A stretch of DNA of 33,679 bases from Agrilactobacillus composti DSM 18527 = JCM 14202. Lineage in GTDB: Bacteria > Bacillota > Bacilli > Lactobacillales > Lactobacillaceae. Within the stretch, counting starts at the first letter, position 1. Every line of letters starts with the position of its first letter. A program made the position numbers and the translations under genes. The DNA lies in contig NZ_AZGA01000084.1 in NCBI RefSeq assembly GCF_001436375.1, positions 125,183 to 158,861 of the forward strand, written 5' to 3'. This document shows, piece after piece, positions 26,246 through 33,679 of this stretch. The notes below the pieces were generated by a model, which saw nothing but the letters and a program-made list of their open reading frames with translations, ran no database searches and was not told the origin of the DNA.

Positions 26246-27295
26246 ATGACAAAAATTACAGTATTAGGTTCTGGTTCTTGGGGCACTGTTTTGGCCAATC
26301 TATTAGTGGAAAATGGCCATCATGTGCTGCTTTGGGGCCGGGGTGAAAAAGAAGTTCAGGAAATCAACACCCAACACACCAATCGGCATTATCTCCCAGA
26401 ATCAACGCTAAGACCGCAATTAAAGGCAACAACGGATTTACAGGCAGCGATAGCCGGTACCGATGCTATTTTATTTGTGGTACCCACCAAAGCGATTCGA
26501 TCCGTAGCCCAGCAAGTGGCCCAACAGTTAACCAAGGTGCCCGAATTAAAGCCGATTATTATCACTGCCACCAAGGGTTTGGAGCAACATACAAATGCGC
26601 GAATTTCGGAAATTATTAGCCATGAAATTGCCGCAAACTTGCGGCAAGGTGTGGTGGTTTTATCTGGACCAAGTCATGCTGAGGAAGTTATTAAAGATGA
26701 TATTACCACGTTGACGGTGGCCTCCAAAGATGTGCCAAGTGCCAACTGGGTGCAAAAAATCTTTATGAACGACCATTTCCGCTTATATACTAATAATGAT
26801 GTCACCGGTGTTGAAGTCGGTGCTGCTTTGAAAAATGTGATTGCCATTGGTGCTGGAATCGTCCACGGACTGGATTACGGTGATAACGCCAAAGCTGCTT
26901 TAATGACCCGCGGACTTGCTGAAATGACCCGGATGGGTGTGTCCTTAGGGGCGGATCCCCTGACGTTTAGTGGGCTGTCTGGATTAGGCGATTTGATCGT
27001 GACCTGTACCAGTGTCCATTCTAGAAACTGGCGGGCGGGTAATGCCCTGGGCCAGGGTCGCAAGCTACCCGAGATTTTGGCTGATATGGGTATGGCCGTC
27101 GAAGGGGTTTATACCGCCAAAACGGCCCATGATTTATCGATTGCCCAAAATATTGACATGCCGATTTCCGAATCGATTTACAAAGTTTTATATGAAGATG
27201 CCGATTTAAAGACCGAAGTTATTAATATTATGAAACGTAAGGGACAATCAGAAAATGAATTGATGCGGCCGCGTTTGTCAGGAGAGTCTGAATGA
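26246..27295 (+). CDS. gpsA: NAD(P)H-dependent glycerol-3-phosphate dehydrogenase
   Basis: GpsA reduces dihydroxyacetone phosphate to sn-glycerol-3-phosphate for phospholipid synthesis. The 349-residue protein has the dinucleotide-binding GSGSWGT near the N-terminus, LSGPSHAEEV, and the catalytic-lysine region GAALKNVIAIGAG. ATG 26246 follows AAAGGAG. The last four bases (ATGA) overlap the galU start, so the two are translationally coupled. Confidence 0.97.
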   Translation: MTKITVLGSGSWGTVLANLLVENGHHVLLWGRGEKEVQEINTQHTNRHYLPESTLRPQLKATTDLQAAIAGTDAILFVVPTKAIRSVAQQVAQQLTKVPELKPIIITATKGLEQHTNARISEIISHEIAANLRQGVVVLSGPSHAEEVIKDDITTLTVASKDVPSANWVQKIFMNDHFRLYTNNDVTGVEVGAALKNVIAIGAGIVHGLDYGDNAKAALMTRGLAEMTRMGVSLGADPLTFSGLSGLGDLIVTCTSVHSRNWRAGNALGQGRKLPEILADMGMAVEGVYTAKTAHDLSIAQNIDMPISESIYKVLYEDADLKTEVINIMKRKGQSENELMRPRLSGESE

Positions 27296-28170
27296 AAGCA
27301 AAAAAAGCTGTAATTACCGCCGGTGGCTTAGGGCTAAATTTATTACCGGCCACCAAAGCATTACCCAAAGAAATTTTACCTATTTTTGATCGACCAGTCA
27401 TTGATTATGTGGTCCAAGAATTAAAAGAATCTGGTATCACTGATATCTTGTTGGTATCTGGCAAACGTAAACGGGCAATTGAAGATTACTTTGATTCTGC
27501 ACCGGCCTTAGAAATGGCCTTAGAAAAAAAACATAAGACGGCCTTGATTCAATTAATTCAGGCCTCAACGGATGTGAATCTGTACTTTACCAAACAAAGC
27601 GAACCCACAGGTATTGGAGATGCTTTGTTGTTAGCTGAAGATTTTGTGGATAATGATCCTTTTGTACTGGTATTAAGCGATGATATTGTAAAGGATCCAG
27701 TACCGTTGACCAAGCTACTGTTGCAGGATTTTGACGATTATCAAACACCAGTATTAGGCATTGAAAACATTACCCCAGATGAAATTCGCCGTTACGGCGT
27801 GGTGGAATTAGGCGCTCAAAAAGCTGAAGGTTTGGCAGCGGTCAAACAAATTGTGGAAAAGCCTGATGAAAATACAGCCCCAAGCAAATTAGGGGTCATT
27901 GGTCGGTATGTTCTACCAGGTAATTTCTTCACTTATTTACGCCAGTTGCCGCAACAAACCCCGGACACAGAGCAGCTATCCACAGCGTTAAATTTATTGA
28001 ATCAAGATCAACCTATTTTAGCTCGATATTTTCATGGCCAACGCGAAGATATTAGTACCAAGTTAGGTTTATTAAAAGCCAGTATTGATTATGGGCTCAA
28101 GAGTGCGGAATTTGGGCCAGCTATTGTCCAGTATATTAAGGCTTTAGCCAGTAGTGGGCGTTTAGACTAG
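27292..28170 (+). CDS. galU: Divergent GalU-type UDP-glucose pyrophosphorylase homologue
   Basis: GalU normally makes UDP-glucose from glucose-1-P and UTP for teichoic acid and glycolipid glycosylation. The 292 residues align with GalU/GtaB throughout, and position after gpsA is the usual lactobacillus galU locus. PATKALPKE (19-27), SDDIV (129-133) and VEKP (188-191) are retained. Key sites differ: the nucleotide-binding GLGTRF motif reads GLGLNL (12-17), GLGHAV reads GIGDAL (107-111 region), GEIQLTDA reads DTEQLSTA (225-232), and YDVGEK reads EDISTK (252-257). The GTR arginine and the sugar-binding glutamate are therefore missing. It could be an inactive or regulatory paralogue, or a nucleotidyltransferase with altered specificity. 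The frame is intact and expression is coupled to gpsA. Confidence 0.8.
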   Translation: MKAKKAVITAGGLGLNLLPATKALPKEILPIFDRPVIDYVVQELKESGITDILLVSGKRKRAIEDYFDSAPALEMALEKKHKTALIQLIQASTDVNLYFTKQSEPTGIGDALLLAEDFVDNDPFVLVLSDDIVKDPVPLTKLLLQDFDDYQTPVLGIENITPDEIRRYGVVELGAQKAEGLAAVKQIVEKPDENTAPSKLGVIGRYVLPGNFFTYLRQLPQQTPDTEQLSTALNLLNQDQPILARYFHGQREDISTKLGLLKASIDYGLKSAEFGPAIVQYIKALASSGRLD

Positions 28171-28233
28171 TATTATTGGATTAATTATGTTACCTTTGGA
28201 ACAGTAATTTTCAAGAAAAAGAGGATTGTTACG

Positions 28234-28644
28234 TTGTCCAAAATTATTCCAGTTATTCCTTGTACTGATTTGTACATTCAACGGGCCCAGGTTGCTTTGG
28301 ATCAATTACATTACGACCAAGCGATTCATGATTTGACGATTGCTGGCACTTTAGCGCAAAAAGACGCCCAGGTGGCTTATATCGCCAGTGAATTGGCCGT
28401 GGTATATGAAACTATTGGGGATTATCGCCATGCTATTCAAATTTTAAAGCAGCTCCCGAAACGAATGTACACAACTTGTCCGGAACTATTATTTTTCTCT
28501 GCTGAAGCTTATAGTCTATCAGGAAACAGCACCCAAAGTGTCAAGTATTTAGAACGCTACTTAAATAGCAAGCAGCCAGTTTATCTTGATGAAGCGTTAG
28601 CTTTAAAGGCCCGCTTGCAACAAAATTGGAATCAAGGCTTATAG
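28234..28644 (+). CDS. Small tetratricopeptide-repeat protein
   Basis: The 136-residue soluble protein has about three TPR-like helical pairs (for example IQRAQVALDQLHYDQAIHDLTIAGTL region, AYIASELAVVYETIGDYRHAIQIL region, and LFFSAEAYSLSGNSTQSVKYLERYL region). TPRs mediate protein-protein contacts, so it is probably an adaptor; partner unknown. TTG 28234 follows GAGG by nine bases. No terminator separates it from galU, so it likely belongs to the hprK-galU transcript. Confidence 0.75.
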   Translation: MSKIIPVIPCTDLYIQRAQVALDQLHYDQAIHDLTIAGTLAQKDAQVAYIASELAVVYETIGDYRHAIQILKQLPKRMYTTCPELLFFSAEAYSLSGNSTQSVKYLERYLNSKQPVYLDEALALKARLQQNWNQGL

Positions 28645-28684
28645 CACTGTTTTTGGGTGGTAACAGCCACTGTGATTTATAAGC

Positions 28685-28713
28685 TAGACAAACAACTGAA
28701 ATTGCGGTATGGT
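28685..28713 (+). promoter_or_regulatory. Possible promoter of trxB
   Basis: TAGACA at 28685-28690 and TATGGT at 28708-28713 have a 17-base spacer. I saw no terminator between the TPR gene and this site, so trxB may also receive readthrough. Confidence 0.5.
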
Positions 28714-28755
28714 ATTAATCGTTAACAACTTATTTTTAGTAAGGAGGCCTTTGCG

Positions 28756-29700
28756 GTGAAATCATATGATGTCGTCGTAATCGGAGCCGGCCCTGGTGGT
28801 ATGACGGCCGCGCTTTATGCATCGCGATCCAATTTATCCGTTTTAATGATCGATCGGGGTATTTATGGTGGACAGATGAACAACACAGCTGAAATCGAGA
28901 ACTATCCAGGATTTGACTCGATTTTGGGCCCGGATTTAGGCGAAAAGATGTATTCCTCAGCTACGCGTTTTGGAGCTGAGTATGCTTATGGATCAGTCAC
29001 AGATGTGGAAGATCATGGCGCTTATAAAGTGGTCAATACAGATGATGGCAGTTATCAAGCCAAGGCAATCGTTATCGCTACAGGTTCTGAGCACCGTAAA
29101 TTAGGGGTGCCTGGTGAAGAAGAATATTCTGGCCGGGGTGTCTCTTATTGTGCGGTCTGTGATGGTGCCTTCTTTAAAAACAAAGAAGTTGCGGTCATTG
29201 GTGGTGGTGATTCTGCTGTAGAAGAAGGGCTTTATTTAGCTCAACTGGCTTCTAAAGTAACTGTATTACATCGGCGTGACCAATTACGGGCACAACAAAT
29301 TATTCAAAAACGAGCTTTTGCCAATGAAAAGATGAATTTTGTCTGGAACGCGCAAGTTGAAGCAATTGAAGGCGACGGGCAAGTCGTCACTGGTGTGAAG
29401 TATAAAGATAAAATCACCGGTGAAGAGGCTGTTGTACCGGCTTCTGGCGCTTTCATCTATGTGGGGATCGAACCTATGACCAAGGCATTTGAAGATTTAG
29501 GTATCTTAGATAATGCGGGTTGGGTTGTGACCGATGCTCATATGCAAACCAATATCCCTGGCATTTTTGCCATTGGGGATGTGCGTAAGAAGGAATTGCG
29601 TCAAATTACCACCGCTGTCGGTGATGGTGGTTTAGCAGGTCAAGGTGTCTTTAAGTATATCCAAAGCTTAGATGATGCCAAATTACGTCAAAACAGTTAA
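28756..29700 (+). CDS. trxB: Thioredoxin reductase
   Basis: TrxB is the FAD-dependent reductase that regenerates reduced thioredoxin from NADPH. The 314-residue protein has the FAD-binding GAGPGG (10-15), the redox-active CAVC (132-135), an NADPH-binding GGGDSAVEE, and the C-terminal FAIGDVR. The GTG start at 28756 is preceded by AAGGAGG. It is followed by a strong bidirectional terminator and a convergent gene. Confidence 0.97.
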   Translation: MKSYDVVVIGAGPGGMTAALYASRSNLSVLMIDRGIYGGQMNNTAEIENYPGFDSILGPDLGEKMYSSATRFGAEYAYGSVTDVEDHGAYKVVNTDDGSYQAKAIVIATGSEHRKLGVPGEEEYSGRGVSYCAVCDGAFFKNKEVAVIGGGDSAVEEGLYLAQLASKVTVLHRRDQLRAQQIIQKRAFANEKMNFVWNAQVEAIEGDGQVVTGVKYKDKITGEEAVVPASGAFIYVGIEPMTKAFEDLGILDNAGWVVTDAHMQTNIPGIFAIGDVRKKELRQITTAVGDGGLAGQGVFKYIQSLDDAKLRQNS

Positions 29701-29714
29701 TCTCATTAAAATTA

Positions 29715-29761
29715 AAGCATCAAAAAAGGGTTCTCAGCGAGGGAGCCCTTTTTTGATGCTT
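29715..29761. terminator. Bidirectional terminator between trxB and mntH
   Basis: A long near-perfect stem (AAGCATCAAAAAAGGG with CCCTTTTTTGATGCTT, plus inner pairs TTCTC/GGGAG) with internal T and A runs can terminate in both directions. Its right edge touches the stop codon of mntH. Confidence 0.92.
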
Positions 29762-31127
29762 ATAATACCGTTTGTAAGGTTTGAATAATGAGGTAGACGT
29801 TTAAGCCAATCAAGACAACTGTGATAAACCAGGCGGTATATTTGACCCAAGCTCGATTGACAAAGGGACCCATAAGTTTTTTATCACTGGTGAACAACAC
29901 TAACGGAATGATGGCAAATGGTAAAGCAACACTTAAGAATACCTGAGAAAAGGTCAGCAAATTTTCAATTTTGGCTTCGTTACCCTTATAGTAAATAGCA
30001 AAAATCAAAACTGGTAACACGGACATCAGCCGGGTGATCAGGCGTTGGGCCCAAAGTGGCATTCTTAAATGAATGAATCCTTCCATGATGATTTGACCGG
30101 ATAGGGTACCGGTAATGGTCGAACTTTGACCGGAAGCCAGTAAGGCAACGGCAAAGAGCATACTGAGAATAGGGCTGGCGATGGCACCAACAATTTGCGA
30201 ATTACTTAAAGCATTAAATAAGTCCACGAAGCGACCTAATGAACTGTTGGTTCCAAAGAATAAGGCTGCCCCTAAAACTAAGAGCAAACTATTTACCACA
30301 AAGGCCAGTGTCAATTGCACGTTAGAATCGATGGTCGTGAAGCGAATAGCTTCTTTTACCGCTTTATGATCCCGGCGATCTACTGCCCGGGTCTGAGAGA
30401 TAGAAGATCCTAAATATAAATCATGGGGCATGACTGTGGCACCGACGATCCCTAAAGCCAGGTATAACATAGATTTATTAGTGACGATTTGTGGCGCGGG
30501 GATGTAACCGGCTAGTAATTCTTTGATATTTGGATTGGACAAAGCCACCTCATAAGAGAAAACTAGCAGAATAACAGCAACTAAGGTAGCTACAATGGCT
30601 TCGATTTTACGGAAGCCTAATTTCATTAATAAGAGCAGTAACAAGACGTCTAAGCTGGTGATCAAGATCCCAACAATCAGTGGAATCTTAAACAATAATT
30701 CCAAGGCGATCCCAGAGCCGATGATTTCGGCAACATCGGTGGCCATGATTGCTAATTCAGTCACGACCCAGAGCATGAAACCGACTTTTTTAGAGGTACG
30801 GTCTCGAGTCAACTGAGCCAAGTCTTTACCAGTGACGATCCCCATTCGAGCGGCCATGGCCTGTAAAAGCATGGCAATCAGACTGGATAGTAAGACCACA
30901 GATAGTAGGGTATATTTAAATGAAGCCCCACCAGCAATCGAAGTGATCCAGTTCCCGGGATCCATATAACCCACAGCAATTAAAATACCGGGGCCAGTAT
31001 AGGTAAATAACTTGCGCCAAAATCCGGCATTTTCAGGGACTTGAATACTACCGTTGATTTCGTCTAAACTTTTACTTCCTGAATCTGATATTGAGAATAA
31101 CTTGTGTTTGCCATCACTCTCTGGCAT
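29760..31127 (-). CDS. mntH: Nramp-family manganese/metal-proton symporter MntH
   Basis: MntH imports Mn2+, and less well other divalent metals, with protons. Lactobacilli use Mn2+ heavily against oxidative stress. The 455-residue protein has 11 hydrophobic segments, the metal-binding DPGN motif in TM1 (D56 and N59 of YMDPGNW), and the TM6 MPH motif ([12 protein letters not shown]). ATG at 31127 follows GAGGG. It is transcribed toward trxB, from a promoter that overlaps a TetR-type palindrome. Confidence 0.95.
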   Translation of the reverse strand: MPESDGKHKLFSISDSGSKSLDEINGSIQVPENAGFWRKLFTYTGPGILIAVGYMDPGNWITSIAGGASFKYTLLSVVLLSSLIAMLLQAMAARMGIVTGKDLAQLTRDRTSKKVGFMLWVVTELAIMATDVAEIIGSGIALELLFKIPLIVGILITSLDVLLLLLLMKLGFRKIEAIVATLVAVILLVFSYEVALSNPNIKELLAGYIPAPQIVTNKSMLYLALGIVGATVMPHDLYLGSSISQTRAVDRRDHKAVKEAIRFTTIDSNVQLTLAFVVNSLLLVLGAALFFGTNSSLGRFVDLFNALSNSQIVGAIASPILSMLFAVALLASGQSSTITGTLSGQIIMEGFIHLRMPLWAQRLITRLMSVLPVLIFAIYYKGNEAKIENLLTFSQVFLSVALPFAIIPLVLFTSDKKLMGPFVNRAWVKYTAWFITVVLIGLNVYLIIQTLQTVL

Positions 31128-31171
31128 TAAAAAGCCCTCTTTCCATTGGTTTGAAATTCAGGTCATATATT

Positions 31172-31187
31172 TTGAGTGAGCACTCAA
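31172..31187. promoter_or_regulatory. TetR-type operator candidate in the mntH leader
   Basis: TTGAGTG and CACTCAA form a 16-bp palindrome with a two-base centre. It lies about 11-26 bases downstream of the predicted mntH start, a position where a bound repressor would block transcription. A half-site-like TGAGTAA is at 31198-31204. The adjacent TetR gene is the obvious candidate ligand protein; this is inferred. Confidence 0.62.
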
Positions 31188-31203
31188 TCAATTTCCATGA
31201 GTA

Positions 31204-31231
31204 ATTATATGCTTCTAGCTAAATTAGTCAA
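31204..31231 (-). promoter_or_regulatory. Promoter of mntH
   Basis: On the minus strand, TTGACT (31231-31226) and a perfect TATAAT (31209-31204) are separated by 16 bases. The predicted start is near 31197, giving a 70-base leader. Confidence 0.78.
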
Positions 31232-31297
31232 CCCTAAAAAAATAATTAGCCATAATGCATTTCGCGTTAGATTGGGGTATACTTGCAATTAAAGAAT

Positions 31298-31314
31298 TTT
31301 GTCAAGCCGACAAA
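31298..31314. repeat. Inverted repeat in the tetR leader
   Basis: TTTGTC and GACAAA flank five bases, 16 bases downstream of a TATACT (31278-31283) that is the best -10 candidate for the tetR gene. It could be an autoregulatory site or a small RNA hairpin. It does not resemble the palindrome in the mntH leader. Confidence 0.35.
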
Positions 31315-31351
31315 GCTCAAAACTTAGCGTAAAAATGGAGAGCGATAAGTC

Positions 31352-31993
31352 ATGCCAAGTAAGACATTCAATATTGCATTGGATACACAAGCGTTCGATC
31401 AGATGACCGCCAAACAAAAACAGATCATCTCAGCCGCGATTGATCTATTTTCCGAAAAAGGCTATGCCAACACTAGTACCAAAGAAATTGCGGCAAAAGC
31501 TGCAGTGGCCGAGGGTAACATTTTTAGCACCTTTCATAATAAGCGTGGGTTATTGGAAGCCATTATTAACCCTGTATTGCGTTCAATTTTCCCAACGACA
31601 GCGCAACTTTCAACTGTGACCCAGCCAGCACCATATAAATCTTTGCGTGATTATATGTATGATTTTTGCACAGAACGCCTGGCTTTTTTAAAGGCCAATC
31701 GGCAAGTCATCAAAATTTTTGTAGCCGAAATTATTTATAATGATAAGTTACGGCAACGCTTAATTAAAGACTTTCCCGCTTCCAATCGTTATTGGTTACA
31801 AATGGCCGACAATTTAGACCAGTTAAAAGCACAAAAGTTATTGGTGAATTGGGATAATATTAAAATTTTAAAAACGATTTGGTCCGTGATGGGCGGCTCA
31901 GTTTTAGGCTATCTCTTTTTTGATCAGCCCATCAAAACGGCAACACTTGAACAAAATATTGATACGGCGACGCGACTATTAGCTTATCGTTAA
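31352..31993 (+). CDS. TetR/AcrR-family transcriptional regulator
   Basis: The 213-residue protein has a TetR N-terminal DNA-binding domain at about 22-70 (KQKQIISAAIDLFSEKGY, then STKEIAAKAAVAEGNIFSTFHNKRGLLEAI) and a variable helical ligand-binding domain. The ligand cannot be predicted. The gene is divergent from mntH, and the shared 224-base region contains the palindrome at 31172. Its stop codon overlaps the end of the next convergent gene by four bases. Confidence 0.9.
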   Translation: MPSKTFNIALDTQAFDQMTAKQKQIISAAIDLFSEKGYANTSTKEIAAKAAVAEGNIFSTFHNKRGLLEAIINPVLRSIFPTTAQLSTVTQPAPYKSLRDYMYDFCTERLAFLKANRQVIKIFVAEIIYNDKLRQRLIKDFPASNRYWLQMADNLDQLKAQKLLVNWDNIKILKTIWSVMGGSVLGYLFFDQPIKTATLEQNIDTATRLLAYR

Positions 31994-32553
31994 TGGCTGG
32001 TGTCATTTGACCGGCGCTTGCCTTTTAAGGCAGCTTGAACATGGGGATCTTTGCGCTGGAGGAAACGTACAAAAGAAAAACTAGAAGCGCCAGCTAACAG
32101 CCAAGTAAACCAGGTCTTTTCGGCGCCAAAGTTAAAGCCCAGCCATAGATCGCCTTCAACTTCTTTGGCAAACTCGGTGATGAGTGAGTGTTTAGCCGTT
32201 GGTTCTAACCAAAGGCTAAACAGTGCCCCAATGATAAATACTAAGAACCAGCCAACAATATAGGGCCGGTTTTTTTTAATGCTAACCACTGGACGACCGG
32301 TACTATCAGGATTGGGAGTTACTTTGAAGTCAACTTTAGAAGCCTGATAGTAGCCAATCAAGATTGAAATGATAATCAAAAAGAACATGATTAAGATATT
32401 TTTCGTTTGCCAAACCATACCCGAGAAAAACATAATCAATGAATAAATTGGTAAAATAACATGTTCAAAGCGACCGATCTGCTCAAATTTAAAGGCCTTG
32501 CGGGTGATATGGACAACACCAAGCAGTAATAATAAATCTAATAATAAATTCAT
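31990..32553 (-). CDS. Unrecognised integral membrane protein
   Basis: The 187-residue protein has about five hydrophobic segments (1-18, 30-48, 52-68, 97-114, 143-160), a hydrophilic loop with GRPVVSIKKNRPYIVGW between the third and fourth, and a basic C-terminus (QAALKGKRRS). The layout faintly recalls CcdC/DUF1453-like membrane proteins, but I cannot confirm that. I chose ATG 32553; a longer frame from 32637 adds 28 residues but has no ribosome binding site. Both starts are weak. Its 3' end overlaps that of the TetR gene, with no terminator visible between them. Confidence 0.6.
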   Translation of the reverse strand: MNLLLDLLLLLGVVHITRKAFKFEQIGRFEHVILPIYSLIMFFSGMVWQTKNILIMFFLIIISILIGYYQASKVDFKVTPNPDSTGRPVVSIKKNRPYIVGWFLVFIIGALFSLWLEPTAKHSLITEFAKEVEGDLWLGFNFGAEKTWFTWLLAGASSFSFVRFLQRKDPHVQAALKGKRRSNDTSH

Positions 32554-32683
32554 GGTAAATAACGCCACTTTCTGGTTTAGAATATAAATAAATAAATATA
32601 TTGGATATTTTGAAAATAGGATTGTCAGCGCAACCATTTAAATAAAATTGCGATTGTTTATACAAAGAAAAAAACGGCGTCTA

Positions 32684-32692
32684 TGCTATAAT
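32684..32692 (+). promoter_or_regulatory. Extended -10 promoter of pgm
   Basis: TGCTATAAT is a perfect extended -10 (TGnTATAAT). No good -35 is found 16-18 bases upstream, which extended -10 promoters tolerate. The leader is about 27 bases, with AGGGGG as ribosome binding site. Confidence 0.7.
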
Positions 32693-32726
32693 TGAAGAAA
32701 ATGATAACTAATAGGGGGTACTTTCA

Positions 32727-33679
32727 ATGAGTTGGCAAGATAATTATCAATTATGGCAAAAGGCCCAAAACTTGGACTTGGATTTAAAGGCTCAATTAAA
32801 AGAAATGGCAGATGACCCTAAAGCCTTAGAAGATGCTTTCACGGCACCCATGGAATTTGGCACCGCCGGTATGCGGGGGGTTTTGGGTCCTGGGATCAAT
32901 CGCATGAATATTTATACCGTGCGCCAGGCTACCGAAGGCTTAGCCCGATTTATGGATACCCTAGATGATACCACCAAACAACGGGGGGTAGCCATCAGTT
33001 TTGATTCCCGCTATAATTCCGAACTTTTCGCCCATGAGTCTGCTAAAGTTTTAGGGGCCCACGGTATTCCTAGCTACGTCTTTGACCAGTTACGGCCAAC
33101 ACCGGAACTGTCCTTTACCGTGCGCCATTTGAAGACTTACGCAGGTATCATGATCACCGCCAGTCACAATCCGAAGCAATATAATGGTTATAAGATCTAT
33201 GGCCCTGATGGCGGCCAGATGCCACCTAAAGAAGCCGATCTGATCACCAGCTATGTGCGCAAAGTGACAGATTTATTTAACATTGCTGTGGTTGCTGAAA
33301 CAAAATTACGGGAAGCTGGTCTGATGCACCTGATTGGTGAGGATGTGGATCAGGCTTACCTGGCCGAATTAAAAACGGTTACGATCAACCCAGATTTGAT
33401 CGCCGAAACCGGTAAAAACATGAAACTGGTTTATACGCCGTTACACGGGACCGGGAAGATGCTGGCCGAACGGGTCTTGCATAATGCCGGGTTCCAAGGT
33501 TTTTCCATCGTGACGAAACAGGCTATTTTGGATCCAGAATTTCCAACCACACCATTCCCTAATCCGGAATTTCCCCAGACTTTTGATTTGGCTATCAAAT
33601 TAGGCCAACAAGAAGGGGCAGATGTCCTGATCGCCACGGATCCCGATGCCGACCGCCTAGGGACGGCCGTACGCCAGCC
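32727..33679 (+). CDS. pgcA: Phosphoglucomutase/phosphomannomutase (3' end outside window)
   Basis: Alpha-phosphohexomutase interconverting glucose-6-P and glucose-1-P, which supplies the substrate of GalU. The frame is open from ATG 32727 to the window end (317 complete codons of an expected 570 or so). It contains the active-site phosphoserine loop TASHNP, an N-terminal FGTAGMRG, and the metal-binding DPDADR loop near the cut. Synteny with hprK-lgt-gpsA-galU-trxB is typical of lactobacilli. Confidence 0.94.
   Translation, partial: MSWQDNYQLWQKAQNLDLDLKAQLKEMADDPKALEDAFTAPMEFGTAGMRGVLGPGINRMNIYTVRQATEGLARFMDTLDDTTKQRGVAISFDSRYNSELFAHESAKVLGAHGIPSYVFDQLRPTPELSFTVRHLKTYAGIMITASHNPKQYNGYKIYGPDGGQMPPKEADLITSYVRKVTDLFNIAVVAETKLREAGLMHLIGEDVDQAYLAELKTVTINPDLIAETGKNMKLVYTPLHGTGKMLAERVLHNAGFQGFSIVTKQAILDPEFPTTPFPNPEFPQTFDLAIKLGQQEGADVLIATDPDADRLGTAVRQ

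Noticed and set aside
1-33679. A mobile element, CRISPR array, defence island or RNA gene
   Set aside because: No transposase, integrase, repeat-spacer pattern, tRNA-like cloverleaf or rRNA segment was seen, and nearly all sequence is covered by conserved housekeeping genes.

Overview
The window is a chromosomal core region of a low-GC Gram-positive bacterium, almost certainly a member of the Lactobacillaceae. The evidence is gene content and order (recA, rny, tagO, comFA/comFC, hpf, secA, prfB, ftsEX, pst/pho, hprK-lgt-gpsA-galU, trxB, pgm), strong GGAGG ribosome binding sites, frequent TTG starts, and a SecA without the C-terminal zinc tail. I cannot name the species. I see no rRNA or tRNA genes, insertion sequences, prophage or CRISPR.

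Layout. 1-3149: a probable cinA tail, recA with a long lysine/aspartate-rich tail, and RNase Y (rny) with its own promoter. 3292-5177: tagO (first step of wall teichoic acid linkage), convergent with a YigZ/IMPACT-family gene. 5219-7230: late competence operon comFA-comFC. 7246-10515: hpf (ribosome hibernation), with a structured leader, then secA. 10646-13335: prfB (RF2, with its autoregulatory +1 frameshift site) and the overlapping ftsE-ftsX. 13381-22067: phosphate block, with a MinJ-like polytopic PDZ protein, response regulator phoP, sensor kinase phoR, pstS-pstC-pstA-pstB-pstB2 and phoU. 22239-24275: an envelope-stress module resembling enterococcal liaXYZ (DUF4097 protein, PspC protein, small membrane protein). 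24411-29700: hprK-lgt-gpsA-galU-TPR-trxB. 29760-32553: a probable accessory insertion of mntH (minus strand), a TetR regulator and an unknown membrane protein, followed by the 5' part of a phosphoglucomutase gene cut by the window end.

How it works together. Most genes are housekeeping. The best regulatory signals are two arrays of PhoP-box-like repeats with 11-bp spacing, one before the minJ-like/phoP/phoR operon and one before pstS. Both sit at the same distance from the -10 hexamer. This puts a cell-division topology protein under likely phosphate control. A second signal is a TetR-type palindrome just downstream of the mntH promoter.

The most unusual protein observations are (i) the GalU homologue at its conserved locus, which has lost the GTR nucleotide-binding motif and the sugar-binding GEIQLTD segment, and (ii) an almost identical C-terminal motif, PRKD[VI]T.S..KD..NW.D[YF], on the two adjacent small membrane proteins of the lia-like module. 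I found no convincing new multi-gene system; these are the leads I consider worth following.
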